Counted from the first letter of the stretch, positions 43,591 to 53,756 are shown. The stretch is DNA of 64,000 nucleotides from PALSA-1006 sp041660815 (GCA_041660815.1 JBAZVN010000007.1:109957-173956), one strand, 5' to 3'. Numbers and translations: made by a program. Notes: a model not told the origin generated them from the letters alone.

Positions 43591-46269
43591 TTAAAGTATT
43601 TTTCTAACCGCCTTGATACTTTCATCTTCGGCACTGGTCTCGACCGTAAAACCGAGCCGATCCATCAAATGCAACATGTCGGTATTATTTCTCAATACTT
43701 CACCCTCAATCACTTTCAAACCTTTGGATCGCGCCGCATCCATCACGGCGGTCATAAGCTTTTGCCCAAGCCCTTTACCATGCATATTGTCGGCAATCAC
43801 CAACGCAAATTCACAGCTTTCTCCATCCGGATTAGTGGCAAAACGCGCAACCCCCAGCTCCACCTCTTTGCCATGCTCTTCAGTCACCGCAATCAGCGCC
43901 ATTTCACGACTGTAATCAATTTGCGTGAAGCGCACCAGCATGGCCTGACTCAGTTCGTGCATGCTGTTCATAAAACGGAAATAGCGTGTTTGCTCGGACA
44001 AATTACGCACAAAGGCCTGAACCAATTCGGCATCTTCCGGACGAATGGGGCGAATCGTAATATCCATACCGTCGGCTAACTGCCAACTGGTGACCAGATG
44101 CGTCGGATACGGATAAATCGCCATATGCGAATAGCGATCCGCGGCGGGCTGCCTGAAATCCACCACAACGCGCGCGTCTGCGGCCAGCACACCGTGCTCA
44201 TCCACAATAAGCGGATTGATATCCATCTCCATGAGCATCGGTAACTCGCACACCATTTCCGACACGCGCAACAGCACATTTTCCAGCGCCGCCATATCGG
44301 CAGCCGGCATGTGCCGGAATGCGCCCAACAGCTTGGAAATCCGCGTACCTTTAATCAACTCCTTAACCAGAAAAGTATTCAGCGGCGGCAAGGTAACGGA
44401 ACGGTCGCCCATTACCTCAACCATCGTGCCGCCCGCACCAAAAGTAATCACCGGACCAAACACCGGATCGTTAATCACCCCCACCATCAACTCGCGGCCA
44501 TTGGCCTTAACAATCATCGGCTGAATAGAAATTCCGTCCATATGCGCATTGGGACGATTGCGTTTAATGTTTTCGGTGATTTCATGATACGCGGCGCGCA
44601 CCGCTTGAGCGTTACCCAAATTGAGCATCACCCCACCGGCATCGCTCTTGTGGGTAATGTCACGCGAATTGACTTTCATCGCCACCGGGAAGCCTAGTTG
44701 CTGGGCAATCAATAATGCTTCATTCGGCGAATGTGCAATCATCGTTTGTGCGACAGGAATATGGAAAGCCGAGAGCAGTGCCTTGGATTCCATCTCGCTC
44801 AACACCTTACGTTTATCCAGCAACGCACCTTCAATAATCATGCGCGCACCTTCCACATCGGGCTCCAATTGATTGGATAAAGGGCCGGGCATTTGCATCA
44901 ACAATTTCTGGTTTTGATAGTACTCGGAAAGGTAAGAAAATATTTCCACTGCCGGCTCCGGTGTGCGGAAATTCGGCGTCTTGGCGCGGGCAAATTCTTT
45001 ACGCGATTCAGCCACTTGCGCTTCACCCATCCAACAGGTCAGCAACGGTTTTTTATGGCTGTTAGAAATCTCGATCACCGCTTTCGCCGCCTCCAGCGGC
45101 TTAGTCATCGCTTGTGGCGTCAGAATAGTCAGCACCCCGTCCACATTCGGATCTTCCAAACAGGCTGCAACCGCGTGCTGATAACGGTCTACTTGAGCAT
45201 CACCGATTACGTCCACCGGATTACCGTGCGACCAGTTCGGCGGCAATACTTCATTTAAGCGCGCCATCGTTTCCTCGGACAAAGTCGCCATGACCAATCC
45301 CAAATCGGAGGCACGATCCGTCGCCATCACTCCCGGCCCTCCGCCGTTGGTGACGATTGCCAAACGGTTTCCGGAAGGGCGGAAGCCGCAGGATAAAGCC
45401 TTGGCCGCCGAGAACAATTCCGTCACCGTTTTTACGCGCACAACACCGGCACGCCGTACAGCCGCATCAAAAGCATCATCCGAACCGACCAGCGAAGCGG
45501 TATGTGACATCGCCGCTTTTGAGCCTGCCTCGTGGCGCCCTACTTTAACCAGAATCACCGGCTTGACGCGTGCAGCAGCACGCAAGGAACTCATGAAACG
45601 GCGCGATTCACGAATACCCTCGATGTACATCAAAATATTTTGCGTTTGCGGATCTGTCACCAGGTAATCCAAAATCTCGCCAAAATCCACATCCGCCGAG
45701 GAACCCATGGAAACCACGCTGGAAAATCCCACATCGTTTAACTGCGCCCAGTCCAAAATGGCCGTACACAAGGCTCCGGACTGCGAGATAAGCGCGAGAC
45801 TGCCTGCATTAGCCCCGCCCTTGTTAAACGTGGCATTTAAACCGATTGAGGGACGCATTACGCCCAAACAATTTGGCCCCACCAGACGAATACCATAGCG
45901 CTTTGCGTTTTCCAACACTTGGCGCTCCAGTTCTTTGCCTTCAGCGCCGATTTCACCAAAACCTGCTGTAATAATCACGGCAGCTTTAACTCCGTGTTTA
46001 CCGCATTCCTCGATGATGGAGGGCACGGTTTTTGGAGGTGTGGCAATTACTACCAACTCGATTTTTTCTTCAATATCCGAGATTGAGGCGAACGCTTTAC
46101 GCCCCTGCACTTCTGCATTCTTGGCATTTATCGGATACAGCGCCCCGTTAAATCCGCTCTCCAACATATTTTGAAAAACAATTTGACCGACCGCATCAAT
46201 CCGGTCGCTGGCGCCAAAGACCGCAACAGATTTTGGCGCAAAAAGAGGCGTAAGGTAATGTTTTGACAT
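43591..46269 (-). CDS. Acyl-CoA synthetase (NDP-forming)-GNAT fusion, Pat/PatZ-like
   Basis: 892 residues. CoA-binding domain (about 8-135), succinyl-CoA-synthetase-like ligase domain (150-300), ATP-grasp domain (about 490-705) and a C-terminal GNAT acetyltransferase (about 730-892) with the acetyl-CoA loop HGKGLGQKLM. Length and order match Pat/YfiQ lysine acetyltransferases. Unlike E. coli PatZ, where as I recall the active-site His is replaced, this protein keeps His256 in AAMSHTASLVG, aligned with the phospho-His of ADP-forming acetyl-CoA synthetases. It may therefore have both ligase and acetyltransferase activity. Operonic with the deacetylase. Confidence 0.9.
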   Translation of the reverse strand: MSKHYLTPLFAPKSVAVFGASDRIDAVGQIVFQNMLESGFNGALYPINAKNAEVQGRKAFASISDIEEKIELVVIATPPKTVPSIIEECGKHGVKAAVIITAGFGEIGAEGKELERQVLENAKRYGIRLVGPNCLGVMRPSIGLNATFNKGGANAGSLALISQSGALCTAILDWAQLNDVGFSSVVSMGSSADVDFGEILDYLVTDPQTQNILMYIEGIRESRRFMSSLRAAARVKPVILVKVGRHEAGSKAAMSHTASLVGSDDAFDAAVRRAGVVRVKTVTELFSAAKALSCGFRPSGNRLAIVTNGGGPGVMATDRASDLGLVMATLSEETMARLNEVLPPNWSHGNPVDVIGDAQVDRYQHAVAACLEDPNVDGVLTILTPQAMTKPLEAAKAVIEISNSHKKPLLTCWMGEAQVAESRKEFARAKTPNFRTPEPAVEIFSYLSEYYQNQKLLMQMPGPLSNQLEPDVEGARMIIEGALLDKRKVLSEMESKALLSAFHIPVAQTMIAHSPNEALLIAQQLGFPVAMKVNSRDITHKSDAGGVMLNLGNAQAVRAAYHEITENIKRNRPNAHMDGISIQPMIVKANGRELMVGVINDPVFGPVITFGAGGTMVEVMGDRSVTLPPLNTFLVKELIKGTRISKLLGAFRHMPAADMAALENVLLRVSEMVCELPMLMEMDINPLIVDEHGVLAADARVVVDFRQPAADRYSHMAIYPYPTHLVTSWQLADGMDITIRPIRPEDAELVQAFVRNLSEQTRYFRFMNSMHELSQAMLVRFTQIDYSREMALIAVTEEHGKEVELGVARFATNPDGESCEFALVIADNMHGKGLGQKLMTAVMDAARSKGLKVIEGEVLRNNTDMLHLMDRLGFTVETSAEDESIKAVRKIL

Positions 46270-46508
46270 GATAGTTTAGGATTTTCCAGTAGAGAAATAA
46301 AATAATTTCAGAAACAAAGTATTGAAGAATATCGAGCCCGGAGAGAACTGAAATAGCAGAAAACGTAATTTGATTCGCATCTTAATATCACTTACCGAAT
46401 TGCGCCATTTTACGCTGATCGCATTTCAAAAATGTGACTATTGTGAAGCCGCCCCCCTTTACCGAAGACCAAGGGTTATCTAAATGTCTTGGAGCGCCCT
46501 TTAGGGGG

Positions 46509-47207
46509 TTAGGGAATATCTGCAGCATTCATACGCGCCAAAATAATTTCGGTCTTACGCAACAATCCCCGTGCTTCGCGATGCTTATCGTAATAGCGCG
46601 GATTGGGCACCATCGCGGCCAGCTTGGCAGCTTGCTGGGGCGATAGCTGGGAAGCGCTGCTACGGTAATAATGCCGCGCCGCCGCTTCGGCACCAAACAC
46701 ACCATTTCCCCATTCGATCACATTCAAATAAATTTCAAAAATTCGCTGTTTGTCCATCATGCTTTCCAACATCAGCGTGATGATGACTTCCTCGCCCTTG
46801 CGCCAGGGCGTACGCTTGGTGGATAAGAAAAGATTCTTTGCCAATTGCTGGCTAATCGTCGAACCACCCGCGACAATTTTGCCTTTTTTTAAATTTTTTT
46901 CGTAAGCCTTTTGAATACCTTCCCAGTCAAATCCTTCATGGTCAACAAACTTGGCATCTTCAGAAGCAATCAATGCGCGCTTAAGATTATTGGAAATATT
47001 TCTGTAAGGAACCCACTTATGTTTTAACTCGGCATCCGGATTTTTTTCCTGCATAACATCCAGACGATCATCCATAAAGGAACTGGATGCCGGATTGTGC
47101 CCAACCCACCACAAAATATGCGCGGCAATCCAAACCTGATACAGCACAATAAATAACATCAACGCAAAAAGCGCACGCCCGGTCCACCACCAGAATTTCC
47201 TCATCAT
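46509..47207 (-). CDS. mtgA: Monofunctional peptidoglycan glycosyltransferase MtgA
   Basis: 232 residues. One N-terminal transmembrane helix (about 9-30) precedes the GT51 domain. The catalytic Glu is in ALIASEDAKFVDHEGFDW, followed by the GGSTISQQLAKNLFLS motif. It polymerises lipid II into glycan strands at the outer face of the inner membrane. The start overlaps the aroE stop by 4 bp, the usual aroE-mtgA arrangement of betaproteobacteria. Confidence 0.96.
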   Translation of the reverse strand: MMRKFWWWTGRALFALMLFIVLYQVWIAAHILWWVGHNPASSSFMDDRLDVMQEKNPDAELKHKWVPYRNISNNLKRALIASEDAKFVDHEGFDWEGIQKAYEKNLKKGKIVAGGSTISQQLAKNLFLSTKRTPWRKGEEVIITLMLESMMDKQRIFEIYLNVIEWGNGVFGAEAAARHYYRSSASQLSPQQAAKLAAMVPNPRYYDKHREARGLLRKTEIILARMNAADIP

Positions 47208-48010
47208 GCGCGCAAGTTGGCTAATACTGGCGCGGTATCAGGCCGCACTTCGCGCCACTTGGAAAACGCTTCTGCCGCTTGCTCCACCAGCATTCCCAAT
47301 CCATCGGAAAGGTGCGTAACACCTTGTGCTTGGGCAAATTTTAAAAACGGGGTTTGTTTGCCGTACATCATGTCGTAAGCCAGCGCATCCGGCTTAAACA
47401 GACCTTGCGGCAACGGGGGGAGTTCATCGGCCAAGCTGCTGGAAGTGGCATTGATCACCACGTCGAATGACTTCCCTTCCAGCGCCTCGTAACTACTGGC
47501 AAAAACCGTCCCGTAGGGCGCAAATTCCGACACCATTTGCTGGGCTTTTTCCACTGTGCGATTGGCAATTGTGATGGTTACACCGGCATTGAATAGCTGC
47601 CAGATAACACCGTGTGCCGCGCCTCCTGCACCCATCAATAACACCCTTTTAAACAATAGGTTACATTTTATGTTCTGCTGAATATCTACGAGCAAGCCGG
47701 CTCCATCGGTATTATCGCCCCATATTTTTCCCTCCTTAAAAAACAAGGTGTTTACCGCCTGGGCAGCTTGTGCGCGCCCGGTAAGATTTTGGCACAGTTG
47801 AAATGCTTCAAACTTAAAGGGGACGGTGACGTTGCAGCCTTTATAGCCTTCACCGATTAGGCGCTCAATTGTCGCTTTAAATCCATCCAGCGGCGCCTCG
47901 ATCGCTTCATAAGAAATATCCTGATGCGTTTGGGCGGCAAAATGTTGGTGAATCAGCGGAGATTTACTGTGCGAAACCGGATTGCCAATAACTGCGTATC
48001 GATCTGTCAT
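47204..48010 (-). CDS. aroE: Shikimate dehydrogenase
   Basis: 268 residues from the ATG at 48010; ten extra codons upstream are unlikely. Signatures: substrate site NPVSHSKSPLIHQ, catalytic Lys in NVTVPFK, Asp in NTDGAG, and NADP-binding GAGGAAHG. It reduces 3-dehydroshikimate to shikimate in aromatic amino-acid synthesis. Coupled to mtgA and divergent from the TonB-dependent receptor. Confidence 0.96.
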   Translation of the reverse strand: MTDRYAVIGNPVSHSKSPLIHQHFAAQTHQDISYEAIEAPLDGFKATIERLIGEGYKGCNVTVPFKFEAFQLCQNLTGRAQAAQAVNTLFFKEGKIWGDNTDGAGLLVDIQQNIKCNLLFKRVLLMGAGGAAHGVIWQLFNAGVTITIANRTVEKAQQMVSEFAPYGTVFASSYEALEGKSFDVVINATSSSLADELPPLPQGLFKPDALAYDMMYGKQTPFLKFAQAQGVTHLSDGLGMLVEQAAEAFSKWREVRPDTAPVLANLRA

Positions 48011-48114
48011 TTCAAAAATACTTTTTATAAAGGTGTGCAATTATAGCGGACAGCTAAACCTACCGGCCCTGCCGCGCTATAATATTTCCTCGTCAGACTT
48101 AACGGCTTTGCACT

Positions 48115-50373
48115 ATGCACCGATTTAACCGATCAAAAATAGTAGCCCAGTTTTCTCAAATTATCTTTATTTTTCTGAGTTTGCTCGGCGCATCCGCTAC
48201 AAGTTATGCGACGGACTTGACTATCAAGGGTCTGGTACTTGAAAAGGGCACGCGCAAGCCGTTAAGCGGTGCCTATATTGCAGTACGCGAACGCGAAGAG
48301 ATCACGGCAGTCTCTGATGATAACGGGCACTATGAACTGGTATTGCCCGATACGGGGCGCTACACGCTGACGGCGGCGACATTGGGTGGGGAAATACCGG
48401 TTAATGTCACCGTTAACCTCAAATCAGGAGCACCTGTTCCCTCCCCCACCTTTTACTTAAGTTCGGCCACGCAACTGGAAGAAGTCGTAGTTCGAGCCGC
48501 ACGCAGCCCTGATCGGGTGGGTAAGACCGTGATCACCGGGGCTGAATTACGCCGCATTCCCGGCTCCAGCGGCGACCCTCTTAAAAGCATTCAGGCCCTG
48601 CCAGGCGTGGTTACCGGCAATAACGGCGGCGCACCCGCAGTGCGCGGTTCCGGCCCGGGCGATAATTTGTATTACGTGGACAGCCTCCCTATTGGCAAGA
48701 TTTTTCACTTCGGCGGCATTAGCGTGTTTAATGCAGATTTAATCCAGGATTTTAATTTGTATAGCGCGGCCTTTGCGCCGCGTTACGGGGACGCAACCGG
48801 TGCAGTAATCGACGTGGCGCTACGCGATCCGCGCAGTGACCGTTTGGGCGGTAAACTCAATGTCAATTTACTCGGCAGTGACTTTTTAATCGAGGGCCCG
48901 CTTGCACAGGATCACTCTTTTTATTTTGCAGCACGGCGCAGCTATTTTGATCTGCTCATCAAACAAATTTCCACGCAAGGGCTAACCATTCAGATTCCCA
49001 ATTTCACCGATTATCAGGGAAAATATCTATGGAAGCTCAATGTAACCGACCGCCTTACACTGGAAACGCAAGGCGCGACTGACGAATTCAAAATCAGCAT
49101 CGGCAGTGACTCCACTGCCGCCAAACAACAGCCGATTTTAACCGGCGACCTGGGGTTTTCGGACGGCTATGCCATGCAGGCAATTATCTGGGATGCGCTG
49201 CTCGGCAAAACCCAAAACAAATTGGCTTATGAACACATTGCTTTCCACTTTGACAATTCTCTGGGGCAAGCAGGAAACATTTTCGTTGAACAAGATATTA
49301 ATTCGGTCCGCGAACTGGTAAAAGTTCCGCTAAGTGAAAATCACGAGCTGATACTTGGCGGCAATATAAGTCACGCACAAAATACTGTGAATGCTAACTT
49401 TGTAAACTCCACGTGTACCGGACTCCAAGTGGGCTGCGATTTATCTACTGCACCCAAAGTACAGCTTAGCGAAAACTTTTACACCAACGCTTGGGAATTT
49501 TCTGTACAAAATCGCAAGCGTATTTTCTCCAAATTTACGCTGGTTGGCGGTCTGCATTACACCGGGGATGATTACCTAAGACAGACTCATATTGAACCGC
49601 GTGCCGGGGCTGAATGGGATTGGAGTGAAAACACGCTGCTCACAGCCGGTTGGGGGCAGCATAGCCAAATGCCAACCGGACAACAGATTTCTAAAAAATT
49701 TGGGAACCCCAATCTTGAACATCTGAAGGCTGAGCATACTGTGATGGGGGTATCACAAAAACTTCCTAATGACTGGTCATGGAAAGTTGAAGGGTATTAC
49801 AAAAAATTCAGTAATCTGGTGTTGGGTGTGCCGGATACAAATATCAACTACGTAAACGGGGCAAGCGGCAAAGCCTATGGCACCGAGTTATTAATAAAAA
49901 AAGACGGGCTTTCCGACCTGACTGGATGGCTGGCAATTTCCCTTTCCAACTCGGAACGGCGCAACGATTTAACGGGGGACTCATTTCGCTTTCAATATGA
50001 TCAACCGATCAACACCACTTTAGTCACCAGTTACAAATTAAATAACAACTGGACAATGGGTGCCAAATGGAACTACCACTCAGGCACCCCGTACACACCG
50101 GTGCTGGGAGCCACCCAAAACAGTACGGGGCGTTACATCCCCGTTTATGCGGCCGTCAACTCGGGTACTCTTCCCGATTACCACCGACTGGATTTGCGTT
50201 TTGACCGTAACTTTGTATTTGATAAATGGAAATTGAATACCTACTTCGAGTTGAACAATGTATATTTTCAGGAAAACTTATCCGGTTACCGTTACGATGC
50301 CACCTACGCAAACAAAGAGCCGGTGTATCCGCTGGTGATTCCGTTTAGCTTTGGTATTCAGGGGGAGTTTTAA
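48115..50373 (+). CDS. TonB-dependent outer-membrane receptor
   Basis: 752 residues. A signal peptide ends near ATSYA. A carboxypeptidase-regulatory-like beta domain follows (about 35-120: KGLVLEKGTRKPLSGAYIAV), then a plug domain (about 125-240, with GVVTGNNGGAPAVRGSGPGD) and a 22-strand-type barrel ending FSFGIQGEF. No clear TonB box is visible ahead of the plug. Such receptors import metal chelates, vitamins or oligosaccharides with energy from TonB. No siderophore or sugar genes adjoin it, so the ligand is unknown. Confidence 0.88.
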   Translation: MHRFNRSKIVAQFSQIIFIFLSLLGASATSYATDLTIKGLVLEKGTRKPLSGAYIAVREREEITAVSDDNGHYELVLPDTGRYTLTAATLGGEIPVNVTVNLKSGAPVPSPTFYLSSATQLEEVVVRAARSPDRVGKTVITGAELRRIPGSSGDPLKSIQALPGVVTGNNGGAPAVRGSGPGDNLYYVDSLPIGKIFHFGGISVFNADLIQDFNLYSAAFAPRYGDATGAVIDVALRDPRSDRLGGKLNVNLLGSDFLIEGPLAQDHSFYFAARRSYFDLLIKQISTQGLTIQIPNFTDYQGKYLWKLNVTDRLTLETQGATDEFKISIGSDSTAAKQQPILTGDLGFSDGYAMQAIIWDALLGKTQNKLAYEHIAFHFDNSLGQAGNIFVEQDINSVRELVKVPLSENHELILGGNISHAQNTVNANFVNSTCTGLQVGCDLSTAPKVQLSENFYTNAWEFSVQNRKRIFSKFTLVGGLHYTGDDYLRQTHIEPRAGAEWDWSENTLLTAGWGQHSQMPTGQQISKKFGNPNLEHLKAEHTVMGVSQKLPNDWSWKVEGYYKKFSNLVLGVPDTNINYVNGASGKAYGTELLIKKDGLSDLTGWLAISLSNSERRNDLTGDSFRFQYDQPINTTLVTSYKLNNNWTMGAKWNYHSGTPYTPVLGATQNSTGRYIPVYAAVNSGTLPDYHRLDLRFDRNFVFDKWKLNTYFELNNVYFQENLSGYRYDATYANKEPVYPLVIPFSFGIQGEF

Positions 50374-50512
50374 GGGCACCTCAAAAATTAAATTTATTTC
50401 GCGATGCTGCGTTGCCCACAAAAAATTACTTCTACATATCATGCAGATGCTGCGTCCTAATTTTTTGCTCGCGCCTTGCCTAGCTTCGAAAATTGATTTT
50501 TTAGATGCCCCC
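50374..50512. repeat. Dispersed palindromic MITE-like element, copy B
   Basis: It begins GGGCACCTCAAAAATTAAAT and ends with TTTTTTAGATGCCCC, so the ends are imperfect terminal inverted repeats. The inside matches copy A (15435-15570) in inverted orientation. It fills the gap between the convergent TonB receptor and FapA-type genes. End fragments occur at 9918 and 32451. Confidence 0.75.
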
Positions 50513-52486
50513 TTAAGGCAAGTCTGTCAACTCGGGTAATTCATATAGCCACTTAACCGTGCCGCAGCTATTTGAAAAGATTCTTTCTTTTTGCGTGCCC
50601 TGATCGCGCAATTTCAATCTAATATCGCCGATGCTAGTCTTGTGAAACTCCGAAATTCCGGCTTGCGCAATCAGTCGGCGCACCACTGTATCTCCGCTAA
50701 CCTCGGCAATCTGACACTGCAAATCACCTCCGCTTTTTTGGCGAACTTCATTTAGGTGTACCAATTCCTGCTGATGGCCTGCAATTTTGTTTTTTTGTTC
50801 CAGTACATCCGCATTGACCTTGTTTACCACATTGGAAACCTTGGCAAATTTGAAGGTCATTTTGTTCCAATTTTCCTGTTGCGCCTCGTTGAGCTTTATG
50901 GCGCCGTCCTGAATACTCTTGGCCAACGCCAAGTACTTTGCCACCTCGGGATCTGCTTTAATCTGGGCAACGCCCTGCTCTTTGATTTTAATGATGTTTT
51001 GGCATTCGAAAATCGCCTTATTAACTTGCATAATTTGCGCATCCAGCACAGTTAAATTAGGCACCACAATCGAAATAACGGTCTGCTTTCCACGGCATGA
51101 AGTGGAATTTTTTATTTGCACATTTTTTCCGGCGATACCGCACCCCTCAGCCAAATCAATCTGCACACTATCTGCAATGATTTCACAGTTCACCGCACGC
51201 TCAATCGCCACGCTCTCTCCCAGGATCACACAGCTCTCGGCATACTTAACGGTAACTTTCCCCTCCCACGCCTGCAAGATCGAATTAAACGCTCGCGCAT
51301 TCGCAATAACATCACCGCCAAAACTTTTCGCACTACCGCCGGATAAATTACCTTCGAGCAAAATGTATCCGCCATTCGAAACCAAGTCGCCATAAACATC
51401 CGCATGAAAGGTCATATTTTTCCCTTCCACCGAACGCCCCTCCTGCACCTCTCCGTGCTCAATATACTCGCTGCCGGTCAAAGACAAATCGCCGGTGGTT
51501 CGGATACTGATACCGCCCTTATTCTCGATTTTTTCGGTGACCGAAATCAAATTAGACTTGGTATCGAGAGAGAGAAATCCATCGCGACTGGCTAAAATAT
51601 ATTCAAAACCTTCTTGCGTTTCAACTCTTGTTCCGGCGCCCGCCAAGGCATACAAGTCAATATCTTTGGGTATCGCCGGCTCAATCATTACGCCATTGAC
51701 TTTAAAGCCCGGCTTGCCAAGTTGGCGCGGCTTTTTTCTTAGTAAGCGCGTATCTAAACTAATTTGCGGGAAACGATTTTGAAATTTGCGCAAATCCGCT
51801 TTACCGGTTACGGATATTTTGGGGGAGTTGTCACGATGCAATACTGTGGAAGCCTCTTCAATTTCCGCGTCAATTCCCTCGGTGGGGTCCAGCTGTAGTG
51901 CCACATCCATACGCACCGACTCGTGCCGCTTAATTACACCTGCGATTGCGTCAATCTGAATTCCAAAGCGTACCCCCTTAAGCCACAATTCCGAGATAAA
52001 TTCATCTATATCAAGTTTTGCGGGCACGCTTATCACATTGCGGTTATAGCTAATAATAGGGGAAATACCGTCTTCTCCGGGCTCACCATATACCGGCTCC
52101 TGAACAATTTTTTCCAGCGCAACCGGTTCAAAAAAATAGATGGCACGATCATATTCAGGGTCAATTTTAACCTCTTTATACAATGACTTACGCCCGACAG
52201 AAAATGCCACAACATCGGCGGCCAATCTTAATTTGGCATTGACACCATGGATATCCAGAACACTCTCGTAATCAAATAATAAACTCTGAAACAATTGATA
52301 ATCCAACCCGACAAAACGCCCACCGTCAGCAAACAGGCGATCTACAAAAGTCTCAAAACCACCACCAAGGGGAAAAAGTGACAAGTCAACAAACAGACCT
52401 TCTTTTTGCCGACGCAAATAAGTCGGAAGTGCAATTGCATCCGGCTTGGATTCTGTCTGGATATCTTCTTTTAATTCTTGCGTCAT
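50513..52486 (-). CDS. FapA-type (DUF342) protein
   Basis: 657 residues from the ATG at 52486; a start eight codons upstream is less likely. There is no signal peptide. An N-terminal domain (to about 250) is followed by a DUF342/FapA right-handed beta-helix with many short Gly/Val/Ile strands (about 270-480), then a coiled coil (about 500-590) and a short C-terminal beta domain. The family is named after a flagellar assembly factor in Vibrio, but many members have no link to flagella and none are nearby. Cytoplasmic scaffold or polymer-forming role is possible. Confidence 0.8.
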   Translation of the reverse strand: MTQELKEDIQTESKPDAIALPTYLRRQKEGLFVDLSLFPLGGGFETFVDRLFADGGRFVGLDYQLFQSLLFDYESVLDIHGVNAKLRLAADVVAFSVGRKSLYKEVKIDPEYDRAIYFFEPVALEKIVQEPVYGEPGEDGISPIISYNRNVISVPAKLDIDEFISELWLKGVRFGIQIDAIAGVIKRHESVRMDVALQLDPTEGIDAEIEEASTVLHRDNSPKISVTGKADLRKFQNRFPQISLDTRLLRKKPRQLGKPGFKVNGVMIEPAIPKDIDLYALAGAGTRVETQEGFEYILASRDGFLSLDTKSNLISVTEKIENKGGISIRTTGDLSLTGSEYIEHGEVQEGRSVEGKNMTFHADVYGDLVSNGGYILLEGNLSGGSAKSFGGDVIANARAFNSILQAWEGKVTVKYAESCVILGESVAIERAVNCEIIADSVQIDLAEGCGIAGKNVQIKNSTSCRGKQTVISIVVPNLTVLDAQIMQVNKAIFECQNIIKIKEQGVAQIKADPEVAKYLALAKSIQDGAIKLNEAQQENWNKMTFKFAKVSNVVNKVNADVLEQKNKIAGHQQELVHLNEVRQKSGGDLQCQIAEVSGDTVVRRLIAQAGISEFHKTSIGDIRLKLRDQGTQKERIFSNSCGTVKWLYELPELTDLP

Positions 52487-52678
52487 TATTGTCAAACTCC
52501 CATGCAACAAAAAGCAATATTATTATTAATCTTCAAAGCGCTAGCTATTGCCAAAAAATATAACCCGAAATTAAGAAGGGGCTTTATACCTAATTCCGGC
52601 GCCCCCGTAAACAGGTGAAAGGTGGTTTGGAATTTTAGCACCCAGAAACATCGGTATCATCCGCAGATGTAAAAACGA

Positions 52679-52712
52679 CCTGACCCGAACATTGAGCAAT
52701 GTTCGGGTCAGG
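52679..52712 (-). terminator. Terminator of the DHC/SHP operon
   Basis: CCTGACCCGAACATTG and CAATGTTCGGGTCAGG form a perfect 16-bp stem with a 2-base loop. On the minus strand it is followed by TCGTTTTTA, 36 bases beyond the DHC stop. This strong hairpin ends the minus-strand cytochrome operon. Confidence 0.8.
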
Positions 52713-52748
52713 CTTTAATGTTACTTTAAAATCCAGCGAAATTTAAAA

Positions 52749-53318
52749 TCAGTCATCCCAATCCGGATAATTTGGGATTTTTACCGTATCGCCATCAAAC
52801 ACACCTTTGGCTGCCTGAGTATGGCACGCATCGCAATAGCTCAACGATTTAACATCCTTGTTTTCTTTAATCATTTTTGCCGGGATTTCATGATGCTTGC
52901 GTTTGATATAACGTACTTCGGTGATGCGCAGTGGCGCCTCACCATTGGCCGTTGCCTGGGTAATTTTGCGCGAACGCTTGAAATATGATTTATCCGCAGC
53001 ATTGGCAATGGCGTAATCATAAATCTCTTGCAGAGTGTCACTATCCAGCTCCGCATTTTCCCCAAAGTGATCGCTTAATCCTTGCTGCGTTAACAGTTTT
53101 TCCCAAGATTTGGTCGGCAATAACCCGGGAGGATAAGCAAAGTGACACGATCCACATTCTTCTTTGTATTGCTTATTATTTACCGGCGCAATTTCTTTTT
53201 GACGAAGCGGTGTCACGATCGCCTCAAATAATTTATAAGAATCATTTTCTGCTATGGCAACTGTGCTTACGCCCAGCAGTCCCAACAGTAAAGTCACTGA
53301 TGCAAATTTAATTTTCAT
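52749..53318 (-). CDS. Diheme cytochrome c (DHC family)
   Basis: 189 residues. A signal peptide (cleavage after VAIA) is followed by two CxxCH motifs, CGSCH near residue 55 and CDACH near 163, widely separated as in the DHC family of Rhodobacter sphaeroides. DHC is the periplasmic electron donor to SHP, and both are encoded with a cytochrome b. The same set is found here, with SHP 26 bp upstream. The gene is last in the operon. Confidence 0.88.
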   Translation of the reverse strand: MKIKFASVTLLLGLLGVSTVAIAENDSYKLFEAIVTPLRQKEIAPVNNKQYKEECGSCHFAYPPGLLPTKSWEKLLTQQGLSDHFGENAELDSDTLQEIYDYAIANAADKSYFKRSRKITQATANGEAPLRITEVRYIKRKHHEIPAKMIKENKDVKSLSYCDACHTQAAKGVFDGDTVKIPNYPDWDD

Positions 53319-53344
53319 TTATATATCCTTGATTATATTGATAT

Positions 53345-53746
53345 TTATTGGGACAGCAAAAAGGCCAGAAAATCTGCTTTTTCCTGGAATGTGCAGTCAC
53401 GCCCCCACGCATCATTACAGTTGCGCTTAAACCATTTCTCAATTTTTTTCGGATCGGTCAAGCGTTCTGCAACTACGCGGATAGACATCGGTTCAATTAC
53501 TTTAGAGGTTTTGTGATGCTTACCCGCCTTGCTTAAATCGCTACCGTGACAGGTCGCGCAGGACATCATCTCGCCATTTTCGCCTTTAACCTGTTTTGTC
53601 CAATCAGCCTTGCCTTTGGCTGCGTCAATTTTACTTACACCTTCGGATTTATATTTAGCCTGCAAAGTATCGGTAGCGGGAGAAGCGTTAGCCAGCGGGC
53701 TTGTCCAACAGAAAGCCAACAACATCAAAATAAATAGATTTTTCAT
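53345..53746 (-). CDS. Sphaeroides heme protein SHP (DUF1924), monoheme cytochrome c
   Basis: 133 residues. Signal peptide, then one CATCH heme motif (Cys63, Cys66, His67) and the C-terminal FKRNCNDAWGRDC segment. Asn109 corresponds to the Asn that acts as the unusual, oxygen-displaceable sixth heme ligand in SHP, and Cys110 and Cys118 could form the nearby disulfide. SHP binds O2 and NO and can act as an oxidase or in nitroxyl/hydroxylamine chemistry in vitro; its role in cells is unsettled. It lies between the unknown membrane protein and DHC. Confidence 0.88.
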   Translation of the reverse strand: MKNLFILMLLAFCWTSPLANASPATDTLQAKYKSEGVSKIDAAKGKADWTKQVKGENGEMMSCATCHGSDLSKAGKHHKTSKVIEPMSIRVVAERLTDPKKIEKWFKRNCNDAWGRDCTFQEKADFLAFLLSQ

Positions 53747-53756
53747 TTCTTCTCCG

